A stretch of DNA of 64,000 nucleotides from Seison nebaliae (Eukaryota > Rotifera > Pararotatoria > Seisonacea > Seisonidae): the NCBI GenBank assembly GCA_023231475.1, contig JALJEE010000451.1, positions 1-64,000 on the forward strand, given 5' to 3'. Position 1 is the first letter of the stretch; the number at the start of each line of letters is the position of its first letter. The position numbers were made by a program, and so were the translations under genes. Shown here piece after piece: positions 36,441-49,300 of this stretch. The notes below the pieces were generated by a model that saw only the letters and a list, made by a program, of their open reading frames with translations, did no database searches and was not told where the DNA came from.

Positions 36441-37306
36441 GAATTGCGAAATCGCTTCCCAGTTTCAGGCGATGTTTGTATGGTTGACGTGCCAAACAAA
36501 GAAAAGAAATTATGAATAGAATCATAAAAATCTTTTATTTTCTTTAATGTTTTCGGGGAAGAATCATTTTCGATAATTATGGATTCATAAATTCTTTGCA
36601 TCACTTCCATTTTTTCGTTGTTTTTCTTTTCCATTCGTTCACATAACTCATAACCATCAGTCACAAATCTCACATAAAAATAAAACAAGTGAATCAAATA
36701 TAAGAGTTCTTCAAAAGAACGAAATTGCAGCATTAGTTTGTTTCCCAAAAACGAGTATTGATAAAGAAATAACAAGAGTTTATTGTTGAGAAATTCTTCA
36801 ACCATTTCATAAGAACGACCTTTATAGAAGTATTTCTTCAAATATTTCCCATTCATTTCAATAAGAATTCTTTCAATAATCCCATTAATCGTTTCATCAT
36901 TCGACATGGAAGCGATAGATCGAATGACTTCAAAATTTTCTGCCACAATCAAATCGATGTTATGTTTCACTATATTAATTTCGCAATCGCTTTCCATGAT
37001 AGTCTTCCTGTAGAATTCGTTCGTTTTCCCCACGTTCCCACTATCGAACAAGACGAAGACATCGAAACGTAACAAATCGTCTGCGATATAATAATATTGG
37101 GGTCGTTTCTTCAAATGATCGGTCTCTCTCTCTAATTTCGTCTTCAGTTTTCTATCGAATTGTTTAATAAGGAATTCATAAGGATTCTTGGGCGAGAACT
37201 TTATCAGATTTGATAGTACTTCTTGAACATTCTCATAATTGTTATTTGATAATTTCTGCATTCTTCGTCTACTTTTGATGATATAGCTAAACTGTTGCCA
37301 TGACAA
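36437..37306 (-). CDS. Unrecognised 289-residue protein
   Basis: A single exon from ATG at 37306. It is mostly helical, Lys/Glu/Phe/Tyr-rich and soluble in appearance, with no signal peptide, no membrane segment and no motif I know. Its stop (TAA, 36439-36437) overlaps the stop of the LicD-like gene (TAG, 36438-36440), so the two convergent genes share their last bases. The intact frame supports a real gene. Confidence 0.55.
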   Translation of the reverse strand: MSWQQFSYIIKSRRRMQKLSNNNYENVQEVLSNLIKFSPKNPYEFLIKQFDRKLKTKLERETDHLKKRPQYYYIADDLLRFDVFVLFDSGNVGKTNEFYRKTIMESDCEINIVKHNIDLIVAENFEVIRSIASMSNDETINGIIERILIEMNGKYLKKYFYKGRSYEMVEEFLNNKLLLFLYQYSFLGNKLMLQFRSFEELLYLIHLFYFYVRFVTDGYELCERMEKKNNEKMEVMQRIYESIIIENDSSPKTLKKIKDFYDSIHNFFSLFGTSTIQTSPETGKRFRNS

Positions 37307-37563
37307 CCAAACAAAAAATTAAGCTGCCGCTGCAAAAAAATGAGAATGGTAAATTGAACATTATAACAAAATATTTAAATTGGCAATATTTTAAAAAACT
37401 ATTTTTTGTCAGAATACGGTTAAGAATTCTCAAATTAACTTCAAAAATTAAAAGTAAACTTTTTTTCTTTAATTTACTAATGATAAATAATATTACAATT
37501 ATTAACAATGAGAGCAGGATTTAGTAACATAAAAAATTGGTAAAAATTAAAATATAAATCATT

Positions 37564-38067
37564 TCAATTATCTACGAGGATGGGAAATAGTTGTCCTCTT
37601 AACAATTCTAGGAGCATCATAAATTTGAGTTGATAAATTTCTCGATTTCGGAATTTCGTGATGATCTTTCGACTAGCGAATTTGGCATTGAAGAAACTAT
37701 AGAACATACAATTATCATTATCGCTCTGTTGCGATACCGATGGATTGTACAAAGTCACATTTCTAATTGGTTTAAGTTTAGTGTGCTGTATCCTCGCTTT
37801 CAATGAGGCATGCATGGTCATATAATATTCCGCATAATGTTCATCCATTCGAAATGCTTCGCCCAATGATTCGAATGAAATGAGTTTTTCTTTCTTAAAA
37901 TCCAACATATAAAAAGTGAAATGTAATAATTCTTGAGAATTAATCACTCCAAGGAATCGTTTGGGTAAATTGTTAATTAGACGTTTCGCTTTGTAAACCG
38001 CATCTTCACTTTGATCGAAAGGAACATCAATTATCCTTTTGCCTTTCACATAAAATCTGAAAGACAT
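37564..38067 (-). CDS. Unrecognised 167-residue protein
   Basis: A single exon from ATG at 38067 (MSFRFYVKGKRIIDVPF). It is mixed alpha/beta in composition and basic toward the C-terminus, with no signal peptide or membrane segment. The start lies 40 bp after the stop of the upstream ORF (38108). I tested joining the two by a GT...AG intron and found no join that keeps the frame, so they are listed separately. Function unknown. Confidence 0.5.
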   Translation of the reverse strand: MSFRFYVKGKRIIDVPFDQSEDAVYKAKRLINNLPKRFLGVINSQELLHFTFYMLDFKKEKLISFESLGEAFRMDEHYAEYYMTMHASLKARIQHTKLKPIRNVTLYNPSVSQQSDNDNCMFYSFFNAKFASRKIITKFRNREIYQLKFMMLLELLRGQLFPILVDN

Positions 38068-38107
38068 TTATTTATATTGTTGACTTATAGAAATTGTTGG
38101 AGTAATT

Positions 38108-38410
38108 TTAATTTCCAATTTTATTCTTTAATACTAACAACGTATATACTGCTTCAGTGAAACGAGCAGAGACTTCAAAAGGAATGAAGTCCATCCTTAA
38201 TTCGGGACTTCTCTGTAGCAGATTCCTATACGCCAACCAAATTACCTCCATATCTATTAAATCTTTAATGCCAACGTTGGAGCCAACCGCATCATAATGA
38301 TTCGACCACATTTTGTGCGCCACCATGGGAAATAATAATTTGTACACAACCAAATCGCTGTTCAACATTCTTTTCGGCTGCAACTCTTGTTCTGGTCTTT
38401 CCTTTTCCAA
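38108..38410 (-). CDS. Unrecognised short protein, possibly the 5' part of a larger gene
   Basis: The open stretch begins without ATG; the first ATG is at about 38368 (MLNSDLVVYK), giving about 86 residues. In-frame codons upstream (SLEDLEKERPEQ) look coding, and a pyrimidine-rich acceptor (gttttttttcttag, ending near 38457) lies further upstream, so an earlier exon is possible. The product is helical (IDMEVIWLAYRNLLQ) with no recognised motif. Confidence 0.4.
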   Translation of the reverse strand: MEKERPEQELQPKRMLNSDLVVYKLLFPMVAHKMWSNHYDAVGSNVGIKDLIDMEVIWLAYRNLLQRSPELRMDFIPFEVSARFTEAVYTLLVLKNKIGN

Positions 38411-39160
38411 ATCCTCTAATGAAATATCTCATGTTGAAGAGAAATATACGTTTGCTAAGAAAAAAAACCTTTTAATTGCGCGAGAGTTTTCGGTTGATCT
38501 GAATGAATAGATTGTCGGAAAAGAATGTTGGATATATAGTTAACTTGAAGTCATCGGTTTTATGCTTAAACGAGTTATATAATTTTCTTAATTTACTTAA
38601 TTAAATTGATATTAAACTAAAGATGTGTTATTCGCTGAGAACCATGAGGCAGAATTTTTAAAGTCGTCATAGATATGACAAGTATTACGCGTAATTCCAA
38701 TAGAAATAACAGACAAAATGGAATTATCATTTTTTATCCGCTATTAAAATTTTAATACAATAACAAAACTTACAAAACAAATAAAATTAAAAGAACAAAA
38801 ATTGACTTTACACAAAATTATAGAGTTTAAATAATCGTTTCAATTTCGAACTATTTTTTACTTTCAGCATTTTGTACCTATATATTCAAATTATTTGATT
38901 GACACTCTTTCCTATTTAATTTCTTTCTTACTTTTTCCTATTTAAAATTAATGAAAACTAAAGAAAATTATTTCATGTGAATTTTGGTGTTTTGGAGAAA
39001 ACTTGGAATATCAGAACATATATATTTTCAATGGAAATAAATAGGAGAAAATCGTTTGAAAGAATAGTTAATGTGATAGGCGAATGAAGTAAAAATATAG
39101 TCGTAGGATAATTGGAAAGTTTGGAAGTTTTAGCCGTTCCCTTAGCGGAAGGAAAAAAAA
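38411..39160. other. Intergenic spacer, divergent promoters
   Basis: Between the minus-strand orphan ORFs and plus-strand NAA20. AT-rich. A minus-strand open stretch at 39173-38973 overlaps the NAA20 start and is not credible. Nothing else was seen. Confidence 0.4.
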
Positions 39161-39741
39161 ATGTTGATAACATTTCAAAGGCAACTGAAATTAACTGACT
39201 TATATGACTTCGCTCTAATTAACATCGACAAATTTACGGAAACTTTCAGTCTACAATTCTACCTCCATTACGTCTTCGAATGGCCTGAATTCCAAAGAAC
39301 GATGGAAGACTTATCGGGAAACATAACCGGATATAGTTGAATTTACTTATCGTTTATATTTAATATTTTCTCATTTCTTATTGAAGTCATTGGAAAAGTA
39401 GAAGATGAACCGTTGCATGGTCATGTAACAGCATTGACCGTAGCTCCACCATTCCGTCGAGAAGGTATCGCAAAAGATTTAATGAATGATTTGGAAATTC
39501 GATCTAAAAAGTTTCCTAACAGATCACTTCCTTCAACTAAATCATCTTTTTTTTTAGGGAAGTGGCGAGTTTTGTCGATTTATATGTGCGAGCAACCAAC
39601 GAGAGAGCTATTGACATGTACGAGAAATTGGCGTACGAAAAGACTAATCTCTTGAAGAATTATTATGTGAATAGTAAAATGCAAGATGTCAATTGTCCCG
39701 ACGGTGTTGACGATGCGTATGATATGAGGAAATATCTCTAA
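39161..39741 (+). CDS. NAA20: N-terminal acetyltransferase NatB catalytic subunit
   Basis: Three exons (39161-39335, 39387-39510, 39558-39741; introns of 51 and 47 nt) give 160 residues. The GNAT fold is clear: N-terminal FTETFSLQFYLHYVFEWPEF, the acetyl-CoA region HGHVTALTVAPPFRREGIAKDL with R-R-x-G-x-A, then FVDLYVRATNERAIDMYEKL and DAYDMRKYL. These match NAA20 rather than NAA10 or NAA30 (WPEY, HGHVTALSVAPEFRR, DAYDMRKAL). NatB acetylates proteins starting Met-Asp/Glu/Asn. The C-terminal tail of about 18 residues found in the human protein is absent. Starting at the ATG after the A9 run gives the expected N-terminus. Confidence 0.95.
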
Positions 39742-39976
39742 ACTCAAATCTGGCTCAACTCTATTATTCGTCATCACATTCTCCAATTTATCTTAACCTC
39801 AAAATTTTTCATAATAAATTTTCAATTTTAACAGAAATTTACTTTTCTTATGTATTTTTAAGAAAAATTTTTGAAAATGTTTAATTTAAACAAATTGTTT
39901 TTTTTCGATAAAAGTCCTTTATATTTTTTTGAGAATTTTTCAAATTTTTCTTTAGACTCCTTTACTTTCATTTCTC

Positions 39977-40853
39977 CTAATTAAAATTGCTGTCGATTGG
40001 ATTAATTAGATCGGAGACTTTGTTCCTGGTGATTGGCGGTTTAGAGATACTGGAATATTCTGTCGCATTTTCCACATTAATCTTCGGTTTATATGGATTA
40101 TTATTGTCCAGATAGTCCGCAAGCCACAACTAAAATAGTATTGATAAAAAATAGAAAATTATTATAGATTAAAATAAACTAGAGGTTCTTCTGGTTTCTC
40201 TTTGCATAAATGTGTCAATGCTTCTAATAAAGTGACGGAGATGGTTTGATTTAGATAATCAATTGCCAAATGACCATGAGGTATGGGTTCGATGGGAACT
40301 GAGAAAAATATGGAAAATAATTTGAATGAAAGAAAAAACTGTGAGGGAAAAAGAAATGAATTTCTCGTTCGGCAACTGAATAATTCTCAGAGCCGTGAAG
40401 TGCATTTCTTGTATCATCTTTCCCATAACGTCCACGTAAACTAGAATGAAATGGAATTGAATTAAATTGTTAAAAAAAGAAACCAGTCAGTGGAAGAATT
40501 CCGAGCAGATTTGGGCGAACCCATTAAATGTTTCCATTTTTGTATGGCGTTGTGAGCCGAGAGAACTAACACGACTATCGGTCCACTACTCATGAATGCG
40601 ACGATATCGGAAAAATAAGGTTTACCATAATGTTCCGCATAGAAATCAGTCGCACGATCTGGTGTCAACAAAATTTTACGTTTCTAGAGAAAGTTCTGAT
40701 AGAGAAAGATGAATGAAGAAAAGGTATGTAAACTGAGATGATATGGAAATGATTTTTCTTAATGATCGATTCAATTTCTCTTGCGTATGGAAATGCATCT
40801 GGTTTGATGATGGCTAATGTCATCTCGACGAAAATTTTCGTATTATCTCCCAT
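39977..40853 (-). CDS. NME5: Nucleoside diphosphate kinase homologue 5 (cilium/flagellum associated)
   Basis: Five exons (40853-40734, 40683-40484, 40440-40340, 40298-40180, 40129-39977) give 230 residues; human NME5 has 212. The NDK domain starts VEMTLAIIKPDAF and contains FMSSGPIVVLVLSAHNAIQKW and GRYGKDDTRNALHGSENYS. The last includes the His that is phosphorylated in active NDKs. The C-terminal Dpy-30-like extension is also present (IEPIPHGHLAIDYLNQT, then TLLEALTHLCKEKP, then LWLADYLDNNNPYKP). That extension separates NME5 from ordinary NDKs. NME5 is a radial-spoke or axonemal protein in animals with motile cilia, so its presence is informative about the organism. It is convergent with NAA20, about 235 bp away. 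Confidence 0.93.
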
Positions 40854-41205
40854 TTAAGATGAAAAGTAAATTATGAAAAGTTTATATAAAAAATAACGAA
40901 TTATGATTGCCATGGTAACAAGGTAAGAAGAGATTAGTAAAGAAAAAAAAAAGAATGATTAGAATAATTCAAATATTTAGTCTATATACAAATAAGAGGT
41001 GTCTTTAAAGAGAAAAGCTTAAATATTGAATTATGATGAAAATTAGAATTTAAAGAAAATATTAATTGTTGAATGTTGGATGACTGATTCTAAAAAGATT
41101 TCTTTTTTCAAATTAGTTGATTAATTTTTCAAGTGGAAAATTGAACGAACAGACACATATCTGTGAGTATTGTTCAAAAAAGAAATTGTTCAAAAAGTTT
41201 GAAGT

Positions 41206-42525
<1,320 letters not shown>

Positions 42526-42878
42526 ATTTTATCTGTCTCTTCTCAATAAACTTTCGATAAATGTTGATGAACATGTCAATTGGGAGAATGATTCGATTGA
42601 CATTGAACATTCTCTTTTGTTTAAATTAATTTTTGTTTTTTTGATTGGAGTTGATATTGAATGGAAAGGAGTCGAAAGGAACTATTATGATCATTAAAAA
42701 TTTTGGAGGACGAGCAACAAATGTGTCTCGAATGACGAGAAAAATAAAAAAAAAATTAAATAAATATTTGTTGATGTTCCGATTAATATTCAGATGAAAG
42801 AAAATAATAGTTCAATTCATTCCTTACATGTCTAATTAATTTAAACTCACTGTTAAGTAGTTGCAACTATTCCACAAA

Positions 42879-44135
42879 ATGAAATCGAAATGTTCAATGA
42901 CTAAAAAGTTTAATTGAAACTATTATCTTTCTCAATCAACATATTCTTTCCAATATCAGAAATTTAACCATCTCCATCATTCTTCTAATTATCGTTTTGG
43001 TATTTGGAGGTGCAATCATTTATTTCGTTGTTGATTATATTATTTCATCCAATAACGATTCATCTCCTATCGAAATCATATGGAAGAAGGATACATGTTC
43101 CAATTCTAGTTATTAAATATAATTATTAATTTCTTTAATTCTCCTCTCACTTCCATTATGTAGAGGAGAATCGGAAAGATACATCATTTCCATTTTGTTT
43201 CGATCCAATAAAAGAATCAGATAGATCAACACTCAGAATAGTTGGAGGTGTACAAGCTAAAAAAAGTCAATTTCCTTATCTAGTTCGATTGCACATGAAA
43301 AAAGCGAAATCGAAAGTGACGAATAGTTGTAGTGGTGTAATCATCGGCAAACGGATGATCATTTCTGCCGCTCATTGTTTCGTTTTCATTTTTTCTACAT
43401 TATTTTATTATCTTCTTTATCATCATCATTATCTACTAGTCGTCGTATACGTCTCTGAAAGAATTGGAAATTACATTTGGAAATGGTGAAGAATATTTTG
43501 AGAATCATTTAGGCGTCAACAATGTCATCGTCGTTAACTTTCTCCTCATTGAAATTTTAATTAGACTTCTCATTTAGCACGAATGTTATACCATGAAAAC
43601 GAATGAGAATGATATCGCGCTCATTAATTTGAATGAGGATATCAAATTCACTTCATCCATTTCTCCAATTTGTGTTGATGAGCAGAAGAATCATCAAAAC
43701 TTTTCCTATATCATCAGTGGTTGGGGATACACCACCACAAGTTACTCTCTCTTCATTCATTTCTCATCATGTTTTTCTATTCGAAGGAAAAATTGAGTTA
43801 CCAAATCGCGTCTATTTCACTGAAATATCAGCAATATCATCAGTTGATTGCAAAAATTTATTTAAGAAGAATCAAGTTCAATCGGGAACGTGGTTGAATG
43901 AAGATACTCAATTTTGTGCTGGCCGTCCCAATAGAGACAGTTGTAAAGTTTTACTTTTATTCACATAAGATTGTTACTTGGAATTTAGGGAGATTCCGGT
44001 GGTCCCCTAGTCATCAATAACGGAACGTATGCTTTATTGTTGGGCATCGTGAGTTTTGGTGATAGTCAATGTCGCGGTTTCGGAGTTTATACCAAAGTGG
44101 CATCTTATCTTCAATGGATAAGGATAAATCAATAA
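42879..44135 (+). CDS. Type II transmembrane trypsin-like serine protease
   Basis: Seven exons (42879-42907, 42960-43108, 43164-43381, 43440-43532, 43578-43740, 43787-43947, 43989-44135; introns about 41-58 nt) give 319 residues in one frame. A ten-residue cytoplasmic N-terminus is followed by one membrane segment (ISIILLIIVLVFGGAIIYF) and a short stem with Cys. The S1A domain begins at RIVGGVQAK, the usual activation site. The catalytic triad is complete: SAAHCF (His), NENDIALINL (Asp) and KGDSGGPL (Ser). DSCKGDSGGP carries the Asp at position 189, predicting cleavage after Lys/Arg. There are no extra stem domains (LDLa, SRCR, CUB), unlike most vertebrate members. It is probably active at the cell surface. 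Confidence 0.9.
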
Positions 44136-44538
44136 AGTACAAGGCGATGAAGAAAATGTAAATTCTTTTCAACATCATTTCAATGAGTAATTTGTATATG
44201 AAAATAAATTTTTTTTAATTATCGAAAAACCTCTTTTCATTTTATCCGAATACCGACTAATAATCATCTTATTATCTTACAATTGTTAATCTTATTTATT
44301 CCTAAACAATGATAATCTTTCCATGATATTATGTATGTGTAATTACTGAAGAATACAGAAACAAAGTCAAGAATGACTGATGGGAAATTAATGTTATACA
44401 ACGTTCTTATCTCTAGGAACCGGTCAGATTGTATCAAGATCGACGTCAATGCTAAGACCCTGCTAAGATCATCTTAATTGTTAAGTCACACGCGTCTTCC
44501 GATAATTGAACCTTAATTGCACGTGATTAAAGAAATTT

Positions 44539-44571
44539 CTGATGCAGTTCACTGTAATTAACCACCACCAT
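44539..44571 (+). repeat. Diverged direct repeat, copy 1
   Basis: Begins ctgatgcagttcactgt and ends ccaccaccat. It matches copy 2 (45154-45186) at 29 of 33 positions in the same orientation. It could be left from an old short interspersed element. Confidence 0.55.
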
Positions 44572-45153
44572 AGTACTATAAATAGAATTCCTGAGTTTGT
44601 GATAAAAGTAGTATTAGAATGAGGTTGTGATAAAAGTCGTGCACTAACGCAAGTAATTCGATCATCGTTTCACACACTAATTTAGCACAAATATTATATC
44701 ACTCCAAATTTTCACATTACATCATCATAATGAATGGACCACGAAATAATCGCCTGAAGACGGAAAATAACGCAAACGTGTCTTCGACCAATTGGCGAGA
44801 GATGCAACCACCAGAAGTAAATATGTCAACGTTCAACTTAAATGAACAGATCTGATGATATTTCGTAAACTGACAAGTTTTAGAAAATGCACAAGAACTG
44901 GGTTCGTGGATGGATAAGTTAGAAGCAAAATTGATATAATAAAAAACACAATTATAAAACCTTGTATGAACTGTGAGTTCGGCAAAATATTGGATATCTA
45001 TAATCAGTATCCATTGACTATCGTTATTGAAAAATTTAGAAAACTGGGAACACAGAAATCAAAACGATAACAAATGTTTTAAAATAAGGAAGATGTTCTA
45101 GAAAAGCCCATATGATTAATCTTCTTTCTGTCCTAATGTGTTAACAGAAGTAC

Positions 45154-45186
45154 CTGATACAGTTCACTGTTATTAATCACCATCAT
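45154..45186 (+). repeat. Diverged direct repeat, copy 2
   Basis: Begins ctgatacagttcactgt and ends tcaccatcat; the partner of copy 1, 615 bp downstream. Confidence 0.55.
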
Positions 45187-46334
45187 TAAAATTACATTAC
45201 TATTGTTAATTGTTAAAGACTTAAGAATTTAATTTATCACTTTATATTTTCAAACATCATCCTATCTTTCTCTTACTTTACAATTTTAATAAACTATCTT
45301 TTTAAAACTTCTTTCTATCAACTAACTACTAGTCGTATTACCACTCTCCTATCTAATTGCTACTTGTAAGTGGCCTCGTTTACAAATGTTTAAATTCTTT
45401 TTCCTATAAAGATTCGTACCAATTTATATATGCGCCTGAAGAAATTGATAATCTGAAGATGAAAACTAACAATGTTCTCATAGAAATCATTTTATATCGA
45501 GAAACGGTCTCTCATAGTTCCAAGTTTGAGTAATGTAGAAGATACTAGAAATGACTTACATATTGAAATGAAAAATCATATAGAAAAAATTACAGAATAT
45601 CTTGAAGTGTTATTGAATAAAATCTTAAATTGATTATTATGTTCATCAAATAAAATGGGTTATTCCGTCAATGATAACAATTATGGCAGGAGGAAATACT
45701 TTTTGCAGAATTTAGAAAGAATTAGGATTAGAAAATGTTTAAAATTTAATAGAGAATTTATTTTTAATTTACAAGTCATGTAACATTAAATTCATTTATT
45801 TTTCACCTTAGGAAGGGGAGAACAAACGGAGATCAGGAGACAAAATATAATCTGCGACCAATTCAAATTTCCGAATAGACAAGAGGAGATAAATGGACAG
45901 AAGAACGATCAAATCGGACAATTTTATAGTTTTTTAAATTTTTTCATCAAATTTTAGTCGGATAATTGTCGAATTTCGATTCAATTGGAATATCGACCAG
46001 ATAAACGAATTTGGGAAAGGAAAGAATTGTTAGTGGAATATGAATAGGAAAAATTAATAATTAAAAATAATGAGAAAAATGTGAGATATTAGGATAAAAT
46101 GAAAATAAGAGAAATTTAAGTGAAAGAAAACAGTTTGTGCGCTTGAAAAATATTATGAGAAAGATGAGGTGGAATTGAAGGGGAAAAAGTGAAATAGAAA
46201 ATGTGAACAATTGATGAATCGATTTTCATTTCAAGTTGTAGGCTATATAATTTGATCAGTTTCTATAGGACGTTCTAAGCCGAAGAGGAAATTTAATTTT
46301 AACGAATACGATTTGCCAATTTTTTTAAATAGAA

Positions 46335-49300
46335 ATGAGTTCATCCAAGATGAAATTTCGTGATGTGGATGATGACAACGTGTCGGAGACGAATGAAGTG
46401 AATGAAGACAATCCGTTTTATGAGAATACAGAGAAGACGCAAGCGCCATCACAAGACGACGCAGCTTATTTCGAATTTACAGATATACCCGTCGATATGG
46501 GTAATCATTCGAGAAATGGTGGAATGTGTGGTCGAGAGAAAATGTTTGATTTGGAGAAGAAAGTTAATGACAAGATACAAGATCGAACGGATAGGAAATT
46601 TGAATGTGATATGGAATATGAGGAGACGAAGAAGAATAAGAATGTTGATCAAGAGAATAATCGATTCGGTTATGAGGAAAAGAAGAAGTTCCATGAAGAG
46701 AGAGAAGAATGTGCATATTGTGGATATGATGATGATATGTGTATTGGGAAATGTCTATCATCAGGCAGATGGTTCTGTAATCGAATGAGTCGTAATGGAA
46801 GTTGTAGTCATATCGTTTATCATTTAATACGAAGTGGATTCAAACGAGTACAATTACATCCTACCGGTCCATTAGCTGGTATTGAACTCCAATGTTATTA
46901 TTGTGGAAATGACAATGTTTTCACTCTCGGTTACATTCCTGCGAAACGGGAAAGTTTCGTCATAATTCTTTGTCGGACCAATTGTCCCCAACAAGTGATC
47001 GAGGAAGCGGATTGGGATTCACATGAATGGGAACCGTTAATTAAGGAACGACGATTTCTTCCATGGATTTTGAAAGAATCGAAAAAATTGTCATCTGTCA
47101 ATAATGATAATTTGCCAATGATTACGAGAAATCAGATGGATAAAATGGAGCAGAAATGGCGATTGGAACGTGATATGCAAGAGACATCAGAATATGATGA
47201 AAAGAATATTCCTCAACTTGAACAATTGAGACATATGGAAGCGAAATATGCAAATATTGAAGAATATTGTAAAATCTTTCAAGCTTTATTGACAGTGGAA
47301 GCGGATGAAGATCGTCGTCGAAAGGAGAGTATGAAACAAACGAAAGTGAATGTTCGTTGGGAACGTGGTCTCAACAAGAAGTTGTATGTTTATTTCGAAT
47401 TATCTTTAGCGACAGATGACGTTCGATTGTTCGTTGGTGATGAAGTGAAATTAGTACGATCGATTCCCATAGAGAAAGATGAGAATGATAAATCGATTAG
47501 TCGATTAACTGCTGATTTGTCGACGTTAATTCCATTCTCTACTGATCGTACACGAATCGAAACGGAAGATGGTCGATCGAAATTTAATCATGGACATTTG
47601 ACGAGTGGTGGAAAACAATCGTCGAAGAAACAAAAACAACATGGTGATCCGAATGAATTGACGGGATATATCACTCGAGTGCCAACGCCATTTTCGAACG
47701 AATTTCAAGTTCAATTGAGTGGCGATAAATTGCAAACGGATATAGTAGATGTAGAATTAGTATGGAATAAAACACCATTTAAACGAATGCAAGAAGCATT
47801 GAAAGAATTAGAAGGTATTATGAATAAACAATTGCCTACATCTACTACCAGTCTTCGAGCAGCTCTCCAACGTGGACATTTGATATTATTGAAGAAATTA
47901 TTGGGTCAAATTTCATTTACTCAACAAACTTCTTATTTGACGTCACTTCTCCAAAAACATAATAATGTTAAGAATAATAGTAAAGGAAATTATTCGATCA
48001 AAGGTCTCCCTCAATTAAATCCCTCACAAATCGCTGCTGTTAAAGATGCTTTGAATAATGATTGTACATTAATTCAGGGACCACCAGGAACTGGTAAAAC
48101 GTCAACATCATCAACGATTGTTTATCATCTCTTCCAAGAAACGAAACAACAATTACTCGTTTGTGCTTCATCTAATTGTGCAGTAGATCAATTAGCAGAT
48201 AAAATCTATTCAACTGGTCTGAAAGTTGTACGCGTTTATTCAAAAGCGAGAGAAGCTCTCCCAACTATCGATTGTCCATATGCTCTTCATATGAAAGTTA
48301 AATCGGAAACGAATAATGAGAAATTAGCGAAATTACAAAAGTTGAAAGATGAATTTGGTGAATTGACAGTAGATGACGAGAAGGAATATATCACGATGAG
48401 ATTCGCAGCTGAATCGAGAATTTTAAGAGATGCAAATGTCATTTGTTGTACATGTATCGGAGCGTTCGATCCCAGATTAAGTGGTATGAATTTCCCCATC
48501 GTTCTCATTGACGAATCGACGCAAGCTGGAGAAATTCAATGTATGATACCAATAACGAAAGGATGTGGCAAATTGATATTAGTAGGAGATTATTGTCAAT
48601 TAGGACCGATCGTCTTATCGACACATGCAGCTGCTGCTGGACTTAATTCTAGTTTATTCGAAAGATTATTAGTTTTGGGAGCGAAACCGATTCGATTACA
48701 AGTTCAATATCGAATGCATCCTTTCCTCTCCAAATTCCCATCGAATACTTTCTATGAAGGTTCACTTCAGAACGGCGTAACGGAAAGCGAACGAACATTA
48801 GATGTATTAGCGAAAGGTTCCTTCACTTGGCCAGTTGAACATATTCCCACATTCTTTTATTGTTGTAATGGACAAGAAGAGATATCAGCGACGGGGAAAA
48901 GTTGTCTCAATCGAATGGAAGCGACATATGTGAGAAATATTGTCGTACGTTTATTACGATGTGGATTGAATCCGGAACAAATTGGTATAATGACACCATA
49001 TGAAGGACAACGATCATTTTTATTCCAACATATTCATCATTCTGGAGAGATATCAGTAGAGCATTGTGGTGAATTAGAAATATCATCAGTTGATGCGTTT
49101 CAAGGTCGAGAAAAAGATTTCATCATTTTAAGTTGTGTACGATCGAATGTGAAGCAAGGTATCGGATTCTTGAAAGATCCACGACGACTTAATGTCGCTA
49201 TTACTCGTGCAAAGTTTTAAATATTTATTTTATTCTATAATTTAGAAATTATCTTTTCCTTCTAATTCTTATTATAGATATGGATTGATTATTATTGGAA

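Larger units (their letters stand above)
44136..46334. other. Gene-poor 2.2 kb with diverged duplication
   Basis: No gene is supported. A 42-codon ATG-initiated ORF (44730-44855; MNGPRNNRLKTENNANV) has coding-like composition and a possible donor gtaaat, but no partner exon was found. A pair of 33-bp imperfect repeats lies at 44539 and 45154. The Upf1 promoter should be near 46200. Confidence 0.4.

Noticed and set aside
37564-38410. Joining the two neighbouring orphan ORFs as exons of one gene
   Set aside because: None of the available GT donors matches the phase needed by the only good AG acceptor (38057 region).
46402-46788. 128-codon plus-strand ORF rich in Arg/Met at the start of Upf1
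   Set aside because: It is a second frame within the Glu/Lys/Asp-rich N-terminus of Upf1, with no motif of its own.
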